From: Actinostola sp. cb2023
Lineage: Eukaryota; Cnidaria; Anthozoa; Actiniaria; Actinostolidae
DNA: 64,000 bases
Direction of reading: 5' to 3'
Assembly (NCBI GenBank): GCA_033675265.1
Contig: JAUJYZ010001578.1
Span: forward strand, 116,001 to 180,000
Part shown: positions 12,301-22,800 of the stretch, piece by piece
Layout: every line of letters starts with the position of its first letter
How positions within the stretch are numbered: the stretch's first letter is position 1
Program-made: the position numbers and the translations under genes
The notes under the pieces: model-generated
Databases searched by the model: none
Told to the model about the DNA's origin: nothing
The model's input: only the letters and a program-made list of their open reading frames with translations

Positions 12301-14667
12301 GAACCACACTAAGGTCATCTCCAACACCTGCTGTGCCATATTGTGGTAAGTGTGACATACGTAAAGATCTAAAGAAAGTCTAGAGTATAGAATAGCTGCC
12401 AGTCTCCCTCTTTCCCTCTTACCACAGGGTGACCAAAAGTTGTTGACCAATTCTGTACAGAAAAGGGGAAAGGCTATTTCGCGAGAATCAGAACGACATT
12501 CACATAATTTATCGTAATTTTAATTCAATAATTTGGAAACAAATTTAGCTTTAAGGTTTGGGTTAGGGTTAGGATTTGGTATTTATTGTTATTTTGTACT
12601 ATTTATTATTGACTGTGTTTATCGGAATGTCGTTCTAAGTCTCGCGAAATAGCCTCTTCCACAGAAAAGGTGCCAGTATTCCTCATTCCCTCCTAAGCTC
12701 TCGATGCCTACCATTTCCAACATGTTTGTCGATGTACGACTCATAGTGATACGCATGAGTGAAGGCCTGTATTTTATTACTTTGTTTCCCCCCTGGCATA
12801 CCCAGAATGCTTTGCGATTGACGGGATAAAATGAGTGGGACTGGTGACTGGCAAGTCATCCATTGTTACAATAACCATTACAACAACAACAACAAAAAAA
12901 AACATTACATGAAATATGTAAAACTTACAAATATACATTTGTTATTCAAGGTATTTATATGAAGGACTTGACGTTCATAGCAGAGGGGAATCCTGACTTT
13001 CTAAAAGGAGGACTCGTGAATCTCAGCAAACGACGTCAGGTACATACATATACATGGTGGTTTCACGGGTAGATGACGGTTATCCTGATTTTCAGACGGT
13101 CAGCGGTCCTCCGCTACACTCCACTCCCCGCGGAGGACCGCTGACCGTCAGGCTAGATGACGGTGGACTAGGCGCAGTTATGTGGACACCGGAAGTGTCT
13201 TCTGATTGGAGGTTATAAAAGCAGTGTGGCGGATGTGACCGGTTGGGGGATGTTGCTGGTTTAATACTGAGATGACTTCCCTCTGATCCGTGTAGCTCAG
13301 TGCAGCTTTAAATATCCGTAAGACGGAGTACTGATGGAAGGAGGGGGTAAAAGAGCGCACCGTCCGCCTCCTGGGAGAACAGTTTCGACTGAAGGGGTTA
13401 CGGACGTTAAATACGGCTTTTACTTTACATTCTTTACTTGACTGCTTATGACTGGTTACGGGATGTGACCAGTTACCGAAGAAGTCTGCTTACGGAATGT
13501 GGCCGATTTGCGGGATGTGTCCTGTCACAGGATGTTACCGGAAACAGGATGTGTCCTATTGCCGGAGATCTCCGCTTAGGGAAGGAGTCCGTTAAAAGGA
13601 GAATTAACTGTTTTGATGTTCTCCGTTCAGGTTTATCTCGTCGTCAACGAAATAAGAAGATTCCAGAAAAATTCCTATAATTTTCAAGAGGTAAGAAACC
13701 ACCAACTCTTCTTTGGTCATTAAAGGGGACATTTGTAAAGTTTGTTTGATTTGTGACTATGAAATGGATGGATGGATGGATGGATGGGTGGATGGATGAA
13801 TGGATGGTTGAATGAATGGATGGATGGATGGATAAATGAATGGATAGATGGATGGATGGATGAATGGATGGTTGAATGAATGGATGGATGGATGGATGGG
13901 TGGATGGATGGTTGAACCAGTGAATGAATGGATGGATGAATGGATGGATGGATAGATGGATGAATGGATAGATGGATAGATGGATGGATGGATGAATGGA
14001 TAGATGAATGAATGGATGGATGAATGGATATATGGATGGATGGATGGATGGATGGATGGATGGATGGATGGATGAATGAATGAATGGATGAATGGATGGA
14101 TGGATGGATGAATGAATGGATGTATGAATGGATTTATGGATGGATGTATGAATGGATGGATGGATGTATGAATGGATGGATGGATGGATGGATGGATGGA
14201 TGAATGAATGGATGTATGAATGGATTTATGGATGTATGTATGAATGGATGGATGGATGTATGAATGGATGGATGGATGGTTGAATGAATGGATGGATGGA
14301 TGAATGGATCGATGGATGAATCAATGAATGGATGGATGGATTTGGTGGATGAATGAATAGACGGATGGGTGAACCAGTGAATGAATGAATGAAAGGTTGA
14401 ACCAGTGAATGAATGTGTCTACATATTTCACATCAACAGGTAGCCGAAATCCGTGAATATTTATTAAGTCAAAAGTTGGTAACCGAGGATGATTTACACC
14501 TCATTTCAAGACAGCTCGAACCAGTTGTCACCAGGCGTTACTCGGTCCCCGAGAAAGAAACACGTTCGTTCTCAATCCCACAGTTAACACGGTCAAACAC
14601 AATTGGCCCCTCAAGTGGCAAAAAGTTGGTCAAAAGCCAATCTATTGGAGGGGAACCCATTTGCTAG
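9379..14667 (+). CDS. RasGEF (CDC25-homology) domain protein, 3' part of gene, 8 exons
   Basis: Guanine-nucleotide exchange factor for a Ras-family GTPase, acting at membranes. Exons: 9379-9468, 10077-10166, 11467-11562, 11664-11723, 12282-12345, 12951-13039, 13631-13690 and 14440-14667 (stop TAG). Every boundary is AG/GT and all phases agree, giving 258 residues. RasGEF landmarks appear in order: RFNQ-LSTWV with [24 protein letters not shown] with [38 protein letters not shown] then EGNPDF; KRRQ with EIRRFQ and Y. The domain's first helices, any REM domain and the start codon lie upstream, beyond the satellite. The tail after the domain (about 55 residues) is Ser/Arg-rich with RRYSVP and RSFSIP, possible 14-3-3 sites. 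The Pro-Tyr-Gly and EGNPDF region looks more like the RasGRF/SOS/amoebozoan Gef type than vertebrate RASGEF1, but I do not assign a subfamily. Confidence 0.93.
9735..10870 (+). repeat. About 120-bp repeat, five imperfect copies flanking exon 2 of the RasGEF segment
   Basis: Copies at about 9735-9880, 9885-10030, 10540-10640, 10660-10760 and 10780-10870 share CACTCACTCGGCTGTAAAC, TTCATTACGTTACCGCTGAA and CGCAGGCTCACAACTTTGGG, ending in TAATCCACG. The last three copies are in tandem with a spacing of 120 then about 112 bp. The coding exon 10077-10166 sits between copies 2 and 3. No coding potential. Confidence 0.8.
11074..11447. mobile_element. Foldback element in RasGEF intron
   Basis: Nearly the whole 374 bp is an imperfect palindrome. 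The left end CTAATGAGGGTTTATCA pairs with TGATAAACCCTCATT at the right end. The arms of about 180 bp meet near 11262 at GGAGGCAAGAGTTGCCTCC. No reading frame. It is a MITE-like or foldback element with only 20 bp between its right end and the next RasGEF exon. Confidence 0.8.
11738..11845 (+). repeat. 27-bp minisatellite (4 copies)
   Basis: Four tandem copies of a 27-bp unit CTACTGTGCATAAGGGGTGG plus GGATATA lie in the intron just after the RasGEF exon 11664-11723. A solitary related CTAGTGCATAAGGGATG occurs at 12182, immediately after the neighbouring MITE. Confidence 0.85.
11909..12180. mobile_element. MITE with CAGCTATTTC ends, TA target site (copy 1)
   Basis: Terminal inverted repeats start TACAGCTATTTC and end GAAATAGCTGTA, continuing inward as GGTGAATGTTTTGTTGCATC against its complement. 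TA flanks both ends, as for Tc1/mariner-type elements. The roughly 270-bp interior, including CATGCACATACAGAAGAAAA, is shared with 40932-41210, so this is a two-copy family in the window. Non-coding. Confidence 0.85.
12472..12654. mobile_element. Short MITE, GGCTATTTCGCGAGA ends
   Basis: Inverted termini GGCTATTTCGCGAGAATCAG and CTCGCGAAATAGCC, followed inward by GAACGACATTC and its complement. The AT-rich centre of about 120 bp contains GGTTTGGGTTAGGGTTAGG. Located in a RasGEF intron. Non-coding. Confidence 0.75.
13094..13150. repeat. 20-bp perfect hairpin
   Basis: GACGGTCAGCGGTCCTCCGC and its exact complement flank a 14-bp loop. The outer flanks TAGATGACGGT are direct repeats (13071 and 13154). 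It is intronic, between RasGEF exons 12951-13039 and 13631-13690. The rest of this intron (13160-13620) holds repeated GGATGTGACC/GGATGTGTCC motifs and no exon that I can support. Confidence 0.7.
13760..14412 (+). repeat. (ATGG)n/(GAATGGAT)n microsatellite
   Basis: About 650 bp of tandem ATGG with interspersed GAAT, GTAT and TTAT variants. It fills nearly the whole last intron of the RasGEF gene and ends about 27 bp upstream of the acceptor of the terminal exon at 14440. Confidence 0.97.
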
Positions 14668-14913
14668 TGTTAGAACCCAGTTTCCCAAGATAGTTTTGAG
14701 TTATTTGTGGTCGGGAAGACTGAGTACAAATTTCTAAAATACCGTTAGAGTTACATTCGTTAAAGTGAATTTAAGAACCAATATTTCTTCACAAATAATA
14801 TTTATAAACACTCTAATTTATTTGGACAAACACTCGCGTAAGGTAGTGAGGTGTGTACCTTAAAGAAAGTTATTTTATTCTATACGCTTCAAAGAAAAGA
14901 AATACACCGGTAC
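14668..14913 (+). other. RasGEF 3' flank, probable 3' UTR
   Basis: AT-rich sequence after the stop codon. I see no canonical AATAAA before the next element, only the weaker ATTTATAAACAC near 14800, so the transcript end is not located. Confidence 0.4.
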
Positions 14914-15163
14914 CACACGAAGCCCAACCATTGCTTCTGAGACTACTAATTACTTTTTTATGGGTTTCCTGTGGTAGAGGGCGCGCGCTATACGTAATGC
15001 TGGGTTCCCTGTGCGTAAAAATAATACGTTTCTAAGCACAGGAAGCCCAACATAATACGTATTGCGCGCGCGCTCTACCACAGGAAACCCATCCAAAAAA
15101 GGACGCAAGTATATTTTTATATATTACTTAGTAGCCTCAGAAACAATGGTTAGGCTGCCTGTG
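14914..15163. mobile_element. CACAGG-family inverted-repeat element, degenerate copy
   Basis: Left end CACACGAAGCCCAACCATTG and right end CAATGGTTAGGCTGCCTGTG are inverted. Inside, ATGGGTTTCCTGTGGTAGAG and CTCTACCACAGGAAACCCAT form a second pair, and GGGTTCCCTGTG and CACAGGAAGCCCAACA a third, so the motif recurs concentrically. GCGCGCGC blocks lie beside the inner arms. Same architecture as 38459-38862. The target duplication is no longer clear. Confidence 0.8.
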
Positions 15164-15565
15164 TAGATACCTCTGTGTTGCTACAATATTCAAACGATGT
15201 CATGTGTGATACGCAGTGTTTGTAAAATACTCGACAAAAAATCCACGTTTTTCAAAACCTTAGAAATTCGTTGGAAATGTCCTAAAACCTTGAAAATTTT
15301 GACTAATTTTCAATGAATTTCCAGCGGGTTTTTTTTTCAGTGAATGTTTAACAATGTTCTGTGCGCTACTTTTTTGGAATAGCTTCAAATTGACGCACAG
15401 AAACCTCTGTGTTCTACCAAATTTCGAAACATCTTCCAGCTGCCGCTTAGCAAAGCGATAAAAATACAAATGAAATAATAAGAGGACCTTTCAAAAAATG
15501 TCTGCCGAATATATTTTGCTAAATACTGCCCCTCAAATTTGGGTTATGAACGGCCCCGTGTTGTA
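15164..15565. other. Intergenic, no gene seen
   Basis: AT-rich, with scattered inverted fragments of the surrounding repeats. No open frame resembles a protein and no RNA gene was recognised. Confidence 0.5.
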
Positions 15566-15722
15566 TACAAGCATCAAGAGTTCCAGACTTCTGGTTCGCG
15601 CGCAATGCATTGTGAGATTATTACAAAGGAAAAGTGAGCAAAAACATAGCTTGGGCTCCCTGTGTCTAGAATTGGTGCATTGCGCGCGTACCGGAAGTCT
15701 GGAACTCTTGATGCTAGTATTG
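15566..15722. mobile_element. Short inverted-repeat element
   Basis: Arms of about 43 bp: ATACAAGCATCAAGAGTTCC, then AGACTTCTGG, then CGCGCAATGCA on the left, and the complement at 15677-15722. The 68-bp loop contains TTGGGCTCCCTGTG, the CACAGG-family end motif. Open frames on either strand mirror each other, as expected for a palindrome. Confidence 0.7.
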
Positions 15723-15882
15723 AGGCAAATGCTTTTACAATGGCTACAATTAGAGTTTATGCTCGACAATATCTATTGATGCAAAATCGTCGTTTAATAC
15801 TAGAGTGAATCCCTAACTCACATTTCAATATGTTCGCATTTTCGCTGAAGGAATGACGAGTTATGTATGCTCTGGACATTAA

Positions 15883-15937
15883 CCTCGTTCCCAGATCCTA
15901 CCGGAGTAAGACAGAGAGAGCCTGGAAACGAGGTTGA
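15883..15937. repeat. 55-bp mini inverted repeat, CCTCGTTCCCAG ends
   Basis: AACCTCGTTCCCAGATCC and GAGCCTGGAAACGAGGTT face each other. The end motif resembles the CTCG-ACCCAG core of the MULE-like elements at 16555, 16714 and 29397, so this may be a severely deleted relative. Confidence 0.45.
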
Positions 15938-15947
15938 TTGATTTCTT

Positions 15948-16212
15948 GTATGAACACAGGGAGCCCAAGCTCATTATCTGTGAAGACCGTTGTTTAATTT
16001 GCATATTTACAGTAAATGTATGTGGCTTTAAAACATATCTCCGTATTCAAGATTTTTCGTAACTAATAAAACTTTTTTTCACTAAAGTTTTATTATTTAC
16101 GAAAAATCTTAAAATACGGAGGGATGTTTTAAAGCCACATACATTTACTGTAAATATGCAAATTAAACAACGGTCTTCACAGATAATGAGCTTGGGCTCC
16201 CTGTGGTATGAA
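15948..16212. mobile_element. CACAGGG foldback element with 7-bp target duplication
   Basis: Element 15955-16205 is an almost perfect palindrome with roughly 115-bp arms starting CACAGGGAGCCCAAGCTCAT. It is flanked directly by GTATGAA on both sides (15948-15954 and 16206-16212), a 7-bp target site duplication. The interior is AT-rich with no protein. Confidence 0.88.
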
Positions 16213-16789
16213 CTGATGAAATACGTCTACGACACCAATAAAACTTGTATATTAAAATAGCTTATATTTTTGTTGCCAAATCTAAAGCGTGTTTTCTAGT
16301 GAAATATTTATTGTAATAAATACAAAACGTTTACATTGATTCATTGGTTGTGAATGCCGAATGGACTTGTGTCACCTGTCACGTGGTTTTTTAAAGTTTC
16401 ACCGAAGACAAACGAAAATACCATAACTTGAAAGAGCATACTAAAATTAGTAAAAGTTGAAAATTTCAAAGGAATCAAGCAAATAAGACAAAAGTTAAAG
16501 GCTTTCAAAGTTTCCCGCTTTGACAAGGATTGTATGGGTTTTTCGCTTTCCATACATTCTCGTACCCAGAGCCCACTCCTCATTTGGTTCGTCGCTGGCT
16601 CTGGGAAGCCCCCTGTGGCTCGGTCGTCAAATTTTGACGACCAAGTCGTCAGAGCGCATGCTCATACTAAAGACCGCTGAGAACGGGTACTGTGGAAGAG
16701 TCTACTGGTTACGCATTCTCGTACCCAGAGCACCTCGGTCGGTCGTTCCTTCTCCCGTCAGTGGCTCTGGTAACAGCCATTTCTAGGCC

Positions 16790-16970
16790 GATGCTGATTG
16801 GTCCAAATGTCCGCGCATGCGCGACTTTCATTTGAAACTGCTCAATCGTGATTGGTCAATCTATAACGATGCTCGGAGCTTTTTAGAAGAGAATCCTCTG
16901 CGCATAGGTATAACACACAAAGCTGACTCTTTTTCTAACGGGCTCAGATGGATTTTCAAAATGGCGGACG
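16790..16970 (+). promoter_or_regulatory. Promoter-like cluster in left TIR (mirrored at about 21560-21745)
   Basis: Inward-pointing order: ATTGG (CCAAT box) at 16797, the palindrome CGCGCATGCGCG at 16812-16823 that fits the NRF1 consensus, a second ATTGG at 16851, then TTCAAAATGGCGGAC at 16955, which is a YY1-like site overlapping a start codon. This is typical of TATA-less animal promoters. The right arm carries the same cluster on the minus strand. Motifs are visible; promoter activity is inference. Confidence 0.5.
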
Positions 16971-18953
16971 GTCTGAATGGTGGTCATTGCTACTATTTTC
17001 TGCTAAGAAACTGCAATGATTTTACTGGTCACAAAGAAAAACACGCAAGTTTGGTTCTGTACTTGTTTTCGCTTCTCTTCTGTCGAGGCAAGTGATTAAT
17101 TTACGCTATAAATTACCTCCTTCAACAACGGACTACGATACCGTTGAGACAGAACAAAATCAGTTGGCTTCGTTTCGGGTTCCTTTGCAAAAAAATAAGC
17201 ATCCATATAAAATGTCGTGTTTTTGTGAATGTTAAAAGAGTACAGAACAAGATTGGTGGGGTGTATTTTCTTCCCTTCTCAGTAAATGTGCAGATAAAAG
17301 TACAATCTTGTATTAAAAGACTAATAAATTACTTGCCATATCATGTTGTTGTATTTGAGTAATACCCTGTGTATCATTTGCCCTATTTTTCGCCAAGGCA
17401 GACTCAGTGAAGTCTATTGATGAGAAATATTATTAGGCTGTTTACATTCTTCTTTTTGAGAGAGAAGCTAGTACACTATCTCATGTAGAAGAGTAGTTAT
17501 TTTAAAGCATTTTAATTTCAGCAGTCCCTTTGTCTTCAGAAATTACAATACAATACAATAACTTTTATTTAAACACGATATTACTTATTTTAGCTAAAGC
17601 TGGTGGGGTCGTGTGGAACAAAAGGATCCATATAAAAAGGTGAACCACCCTCTTAGGGTAACACAAATCTAAATGGACCACAAGAGACTAAGCCGGTACC
17701 ATTTAGGGTGTTTGTCAGTAAATAAGATACCCAAGATCAATGACCCGAGATAAGATAATGACAGCCGGAATGACAGTTGTAGCTTTTGTCACTTTAGAGT
17801 TGGTACCTTTTAGGCGTAAAAATTAGGCGTAAAAATTATGTGCTGCCACCAGCACATAAATTGTGTGATAATTGTGCTATGTTGCTCATGTGTGATGATT
17901 TTTGCATCATAATATCAGATGATAATTCTGACTCAAGACACTCATGGTTGCTTATATACCTTAGGAACAAATAAGATCTGTCATTTTGGAACTAAGGTAG
18001 CTTAATTGAACCACCCTTTTTCCTAGAGCCTGCCTACGCAGGCTATAACTAAGGATATACCCCTAGTGTAATCAGTCTTAATTGACCCAGTAGTGGAGAT
18101 TTGATGTTCTGAACTCTCTGACAGATGTTGATCGAAACATAAATTTATTTTTTTGCACCATGTAGCCATGCTTCACAGATCTGGGAGGTTGTAAATAGAT
18201 ACTTTTACAGTTGTAAATGTTGTTACTACTTTAACCACCACTGGTACACACCCTACAGTTAATTACATATAGAATTTATGCACTTTCTTTTCATATTTGC
18301 TAATATAGTAAAACAGTGACATTCATTTAGCTTAGTTTGTTTTCATTTCCTGTAATATATGTGCAGAACCAAATAAAAACTCTAAAAAATATGATTTTAT
18401 ATATTTTTTTAATGCCAAAACTTACAATGTACTTGTAAGGTAATACCAAGCTAATACTTTCATTAATTTATGAAATGGCTCAGGATTCTGTTGAATGTTG
18501 AGTAATAATCACTGGATTTCTTGTAACACTCTTGCTTTTCTTGCAGCCATTTACTACTATAATAAGTACATAAAATGTACATGTATGTAATACTATTTTT
18601 AAATAGTATTTCTTGTACATTATATATACTTATATAATTATTGATATCCTGTAGCTTGACATCTGGGCCCGGTTGTTCGAAAGCGTGTTAATGCTAACCC
18701 GGGGATAAATTCGCTAACCTAGTGTTAATTCTTAATATTTTACCCTAGGTTAGCTATTTTAACCCTGGGCCCTGTTCATCAATTTAATTCAATACTCCAA
18801 GAGGGCATAAGGGACAGAGCCAAGGAAGTCTCGCTGTATTGCCCTTGGGATATCTTAATTTCACTAAATCTATTTTTAGAAACACCAGAAGTGGTGGATG
18901 CCAATGGAAACATACTTCCGGTACACATAGACTCTATCAGAGAAGATGTGTAA
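16961..18953 (+). CDS. Possible two-exon small protein carried by the transposon
   Basis: Speculative. Exon A, 16961-17087, starts at ATGGCGG in the TIR and encodes about 42 residues, ending with the hydrophobic run ASLVLYLFSLLFCR. It is followed by GAG|GCAAGT, an excellent GC-type donor. Exon B, 18880-18953, follows TTTCACTAAATCTATTTTTAG and reads TPEVVDANGNILPVHIDSI then REDV and stop. The phases fit (1 nt plus 2 nt), giving 66 residues. AATAAA signals lie at 19262 and 19269, about 310 bp after the stop. Other internal exons may exist. Without splicing, exon A runs only to TGA at 17093. No family recognised. The alternative is chance splice motifs in a non-coding element. Confidence 0.3.
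18668..18790. repeat. CCGGTTGTTCGAAAG-type repeat fragment
   Basis: GGGCCCGGTTGTTCGAAAGC followed by TTAATGCTAACCC/GTTAGC inverted motifs. The same end motif appears reversed at 26858 and 28665 (CTTTCGAACAACCGGGCCC), so three copies of this end are in the window. Motifs like this are frequent in cnidarian repeats (from general knowledge). Confidence 0.55.
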
Positions 18954-19613
18954 TATTTGACATTGTTTTCTGTGTTATTTAATTCAACTTTTTAATTATC
19001 ATAACTATCCTCAGAGAAGACCAACTTAACACGGTACATGTATAATCATCCAGGCTTAGATTGATCGTCAGAGGTAGCATCCCAAGGAACATTAGGTTAT
19101 TTGTCAGTTTGTCTTGCATCTTTTCATCCACTGTTCCATTCTCACATGTCAATGTTTAGTGTGTCTAACATGCTCTTTGGCAGATTAGGGAATGATGGAT
19201 GTGATATAATTGTCTCAAAATATTTCACCATCCATTATGTGACTGCAAGTGCAGTAAAAATAATAAATAATAAATCTGTATAAATTATGAAATCTACAAA
19301 TAGACTGTTGTAGATTTCATAATTTATTCAGATTTATTCTACATTGTAGACTTTTGACAATAATAGAGAACAGTCCGTGCAATTCAAAAATGTTTCTATT
19401 GTTTCATGTAAACATTTTTTCGTGTTCTTGTTGATACATTGTATTTGATAATTTTCACTGACTCGAGGCTAACCCTGTACAAATGCGTTTGATATCAATA
19501 AGTACAGCGGTTTCTGGGGGATCTGTGAACGCGAAAAGAGACTATTGCAAGAAATCCATTTTGACAATGTATTACTATTTCAAGAAGATTCTTGTAGGTT
19601 GTGTGAAGATTCA

Positions 19614-19838
19614 TCAATAGTTTGTATCATCAACCTGTGATATTTTATTTTAACCGAGCTTTCGAGCAACTTGCTCATCTTCAGGGTTACAGATGTTTCA
19701 AGTGTAATTCCAAAAATACTTTTACAAAAATATTTTTGGAATTACACTTGAAACATCTGTAACCCTGAAGATGAGCAAGTTGCTCGAAAGCTCGGTTAAA
19801 ATAAAATATCACAGGTTGATGATACAAACTATTGATGG
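19614..19838. mobile_element. Perfect foldback nested in the 5.1-kb element
   Basis: Arms of about 105 bp beginning CAATAGTTTGTATCATCAAC pair almost exactly with their complement. The loop is AAATACTTTTACAAAAATATTT. The frame on the minus strand is the mirror of the plus strand, so it is not coding. Strong cruciform or hairpin-RNA potential. Confidence 0.8.
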
Positions 19839-22800
19839 ATGTATTACTATTATTTAACCATGCAACCAGAGCCCGTATTTTCAAAGAAATTTCACTGAGA
19901 AAGCCTTTCCTAGTTGCATGGTTAGATATTGTAGCTAAGATAAACATTTGTATTTCACTTTAATCAGAGGGAAAGGAAAGAGGGAAAGAGAGGGTCATTA
20001 TGCCTAAGACTTATTTGGAGATTTTTCAATAATGTGCATGACAGTGGCTACCCTGCACCTCTTTCCTGGTGAGTAGAAAAAAACTCTGCTACATGTAGTA
20101 GGGTAGACAGTGACACAAAGGTGCATGATTGCAGAAAGAGTATGCAAATTAAGGAAATTGAAGTATTTATTTTTATTACATGTAGATGTTTATGACATTC
20201 TTGAATAAAACAAGAGGACACCCAGAATTGAGCGTGCTATGCAAAAGCAAGTATATTTAGAAACTGCAGGCTGAAATTTACTCCACCCTCCCAATCAGAC
20301 ACTTTTCAATAAAACTTTTACAAGAACAATGGCTACACTTGTAAATTACTGTTGTAAAAGTTTCATTGAATTGTCCCGAGGCCAGGTTGACTTCTTATTT
20401 GTAGTAACCTTAGAGAACACAGGCTGGCCTAGACCAAAATGTGCTTCACAGGTCCTTGTATATTTTTGCATGTAATGCTGATCAGTACCCACTAGGTGAA
20501 GTTAAATATTTTACTTTATTGTATTTTGTGTCAAAGAATGCACGAAATATGCACGAGAGCACACGAAATATGGGACCGTATTTTGTGTGGTTACTTAATC
20601 ATGCACAATCGTGTGATGAAAATTAACCAATCAGCGTGAGAAATTCTACAGTTTTGGCTAGCGTGCGCTCGTACAGAGATTTCCAAGTTTTCACTGTAAT
20701 TTGTTGTTTTTCTTTCACCAGAATAGCTAGTTTCTTTGACAAAATATATAATAAACAATTTATTAACCGGCTAAGCATCTAATATGGCTGTGAATTTTTA
20801 CTACACAGTATTATAGATGTATTCAATGCTTAGCCGACTAATAACCTCTATTTATAAAATATAATCAAGGGGATAACAACAGCATAGTGTACTTCCCGTC
20901 TCAAATATAAGAATGCATACAGCCTTTTAATAATAATTAATAAAAATAAAATAATAATAACGGTTTAATGAAGCATTTCTACATCTTCAAAACAGGCTAA
21001 CTTAATATATTAGGAGAGAAAGAAAGAAAGCTAAAATATAAAATATGTTAAAAAATATATGTATTATATATGTAGAATACTACTGATACACGAAATATGC
21101 TGAAATATTTCTCATCAATAGACTTCACTGAGTCTACCTTGGGGGAAAATAGGGCAAATGATACACAGGGTATTATTCAAATACAACAACATGATATGGC
21201 AAGTAATTTATTAGTCTTTACAAGATTGTACTTTTATCTGCACATTTACTGAGAAGGGAAGAAAATACACCCCACCAATCTTGTTCTGTACTCTTTTAAC
21301 ATTCACAAAAACACGACATTTTATATGGATGCTTATTTTTTTGCAAAGGAACCCGAAACGAAGCCAACTGATTTTGTTCTGTCTCAACGGTATCGTAGTC
21401 CGTTGTTGAAGGAGGTAATTTATAGCGTAAATTAATCACTTGCCTCGACAGAAGAGAAGCGAAAACAAGTACAGAACCAAACTTGCGTGTTTTTCTTTGT
21501 GACCAGTAAAATCATTGCAGTTTCTTAGCAGAAAATAGTAGCAATGACCACCATTCAGACCGTCCGCCATTTTGAAAATCCATCTGAGCCCGTTAGAAAA
21601 AGAGTCAGCTTTGTGTGTTATACCTATGCGCAGAGGATTCTCTTCTAAAAAGCTCCGAGCATCGTTATAGATTGACCAATCACGATTGAGCAGTTTCAAA
21701 TGAAAGTCGCGCATGCGCGGACATTTGGACCAATCAGCATCGGCCTAGAAATGGCTGTTACCAGAGCCACTGACGGGAGAAGGAACGACCGACCGAGGTG
21801 CTCTGGGTACGAGAATGACTGGTTACGTAGTGTTCACGTTGGTTTGAATATTCAAACAATGTAACAAGTACACAAGTTCATCGCCAGAAATTTCGAATCG
21901 ACATGCGCAGTTCGGAACGCGACACTTAGAAAAAATTGACCTCGATTACATTACAATAAATGTATGGAGTCAAAATACTTATATCTCAATATTCCCCTTT
22001 AAAATAAAATTGAACATTTACTTTGCCTCCATTTTAACGAACGTAGTTTCTAGCTTTAGTTTAACGGTAATTACAACATCTTACCTCCAATACTCGGCTC
22101 GGTTTTTACGTTTCTTCAATCGTTGAATTATAAGTACCCCATTATAGAGAAACATATGGCGGATGCCTCAACTACAAAGAGTTCTGGCCCCTGGTGTTTG
22201 CCTGTCCTTGCACTGATACACTTATACTTTGCCTCTGGTTCGAAAGACGAAGAACTAACTTAGAATTTCAGCTGGTTTCCAATAGATCCTACAACAATTT
22301 CGGCTCGGTTTTGGACATGTGGTTTGTGCAATATCAAGGCTCGGTGTCATGCTTATATTGGAACCTATTATGGCCGATAAGCTCTAAAAATTGCCTTTTT
22401 CTGTGCCATTTCTTGCTTCCACGTCGATCGACGCCATGTTTACATATATTTCAGTCAGGCGTTCCTTTTTTGCACGAAAATAGACTAGAAACTAGCTGAA
22501 ATCCTCCGCGCGCTCCTATGTTTTGAAATTTTCGCGCGAAAAAGCTAGGTATTCCAAGCTTTATACTACATGTTTTATTATGTATTATTTACAAAAAGCG
22601 TGTACTTTTCCTTACCGAAAGTCTAAATTCAAGTATTAGCTTAAGGGAACAACACAAGAACGAAGATACTGGGTACGAGAATGGCTTTCCATACAAAAAA
22701 GGTAAAGTTTGAATGCCTGTAACTATTGCCATATTTACTTAATTCCCTTCGAACTTTCCACTTTTACTAACATTAGCATGCTCTTTCAAGTTATGGTATT

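Larger units (their letters stand above)
16714..21817. mobile_element. Long-TIR MULE-like element, inner copy (5.1 kb), 10-bp TSD
   Basis: Bounded by CATTCTCGTACCCAGAGC and its complement, and flanked by ACTGGTTACG on both sides (16704-16713 and 21818-21827). The arms are about 715 bp (16714-17431 and 21105-21817) and nearly identical; a strand-swapped 92-residue frame is preserved in both. The spacer of about 3.7 kb has no recognisable transposase. It holds a possible terminal exon (18880-18953), poly(A)-type AATAAA signals, a repeat at 18668 and a perfect foldback at 19614. It is inserted in another element with the same ends. Possibly a non-autonomous element carrying captured sequence. 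Confidence 0.85.
16555..22683. mobile_element. MULE-like element, outer copy, 10-bp TSD GCTTTCCATA
   Basis: Starts CATTCTCGTACCCAGAGC and ends GGGTACGAGAATG, flanked by the exact 10-bp repeat GCTTTCCATA. Without the second copy nested in it, the element is about 1.0 kb (16555-16713 plus 21828-22683) and has no transposase. TIR sequence and 9- to 11-bp duplications are characteristic of the Mutator/MULE superfamily. The superfamily call is inference. The interior right part is AT-rich and non-coding. Confidence 0.85.

Noticed and set aside
17593..17639. Possible extra exon in the 5.1-kb transposon (TTTTAG|CTAAAGCTGGTGGGG)
   Set aside because: Acceptor is reasonable, but the donor AG|GTGAAC leaves a phase that does not join the 18880 exon.
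21436..21714. 92-residue minus-strand frame
   Set aside because: Exact mirror of 16817-17095, because both are TIR arms of one element. Treated as part of the transposon.
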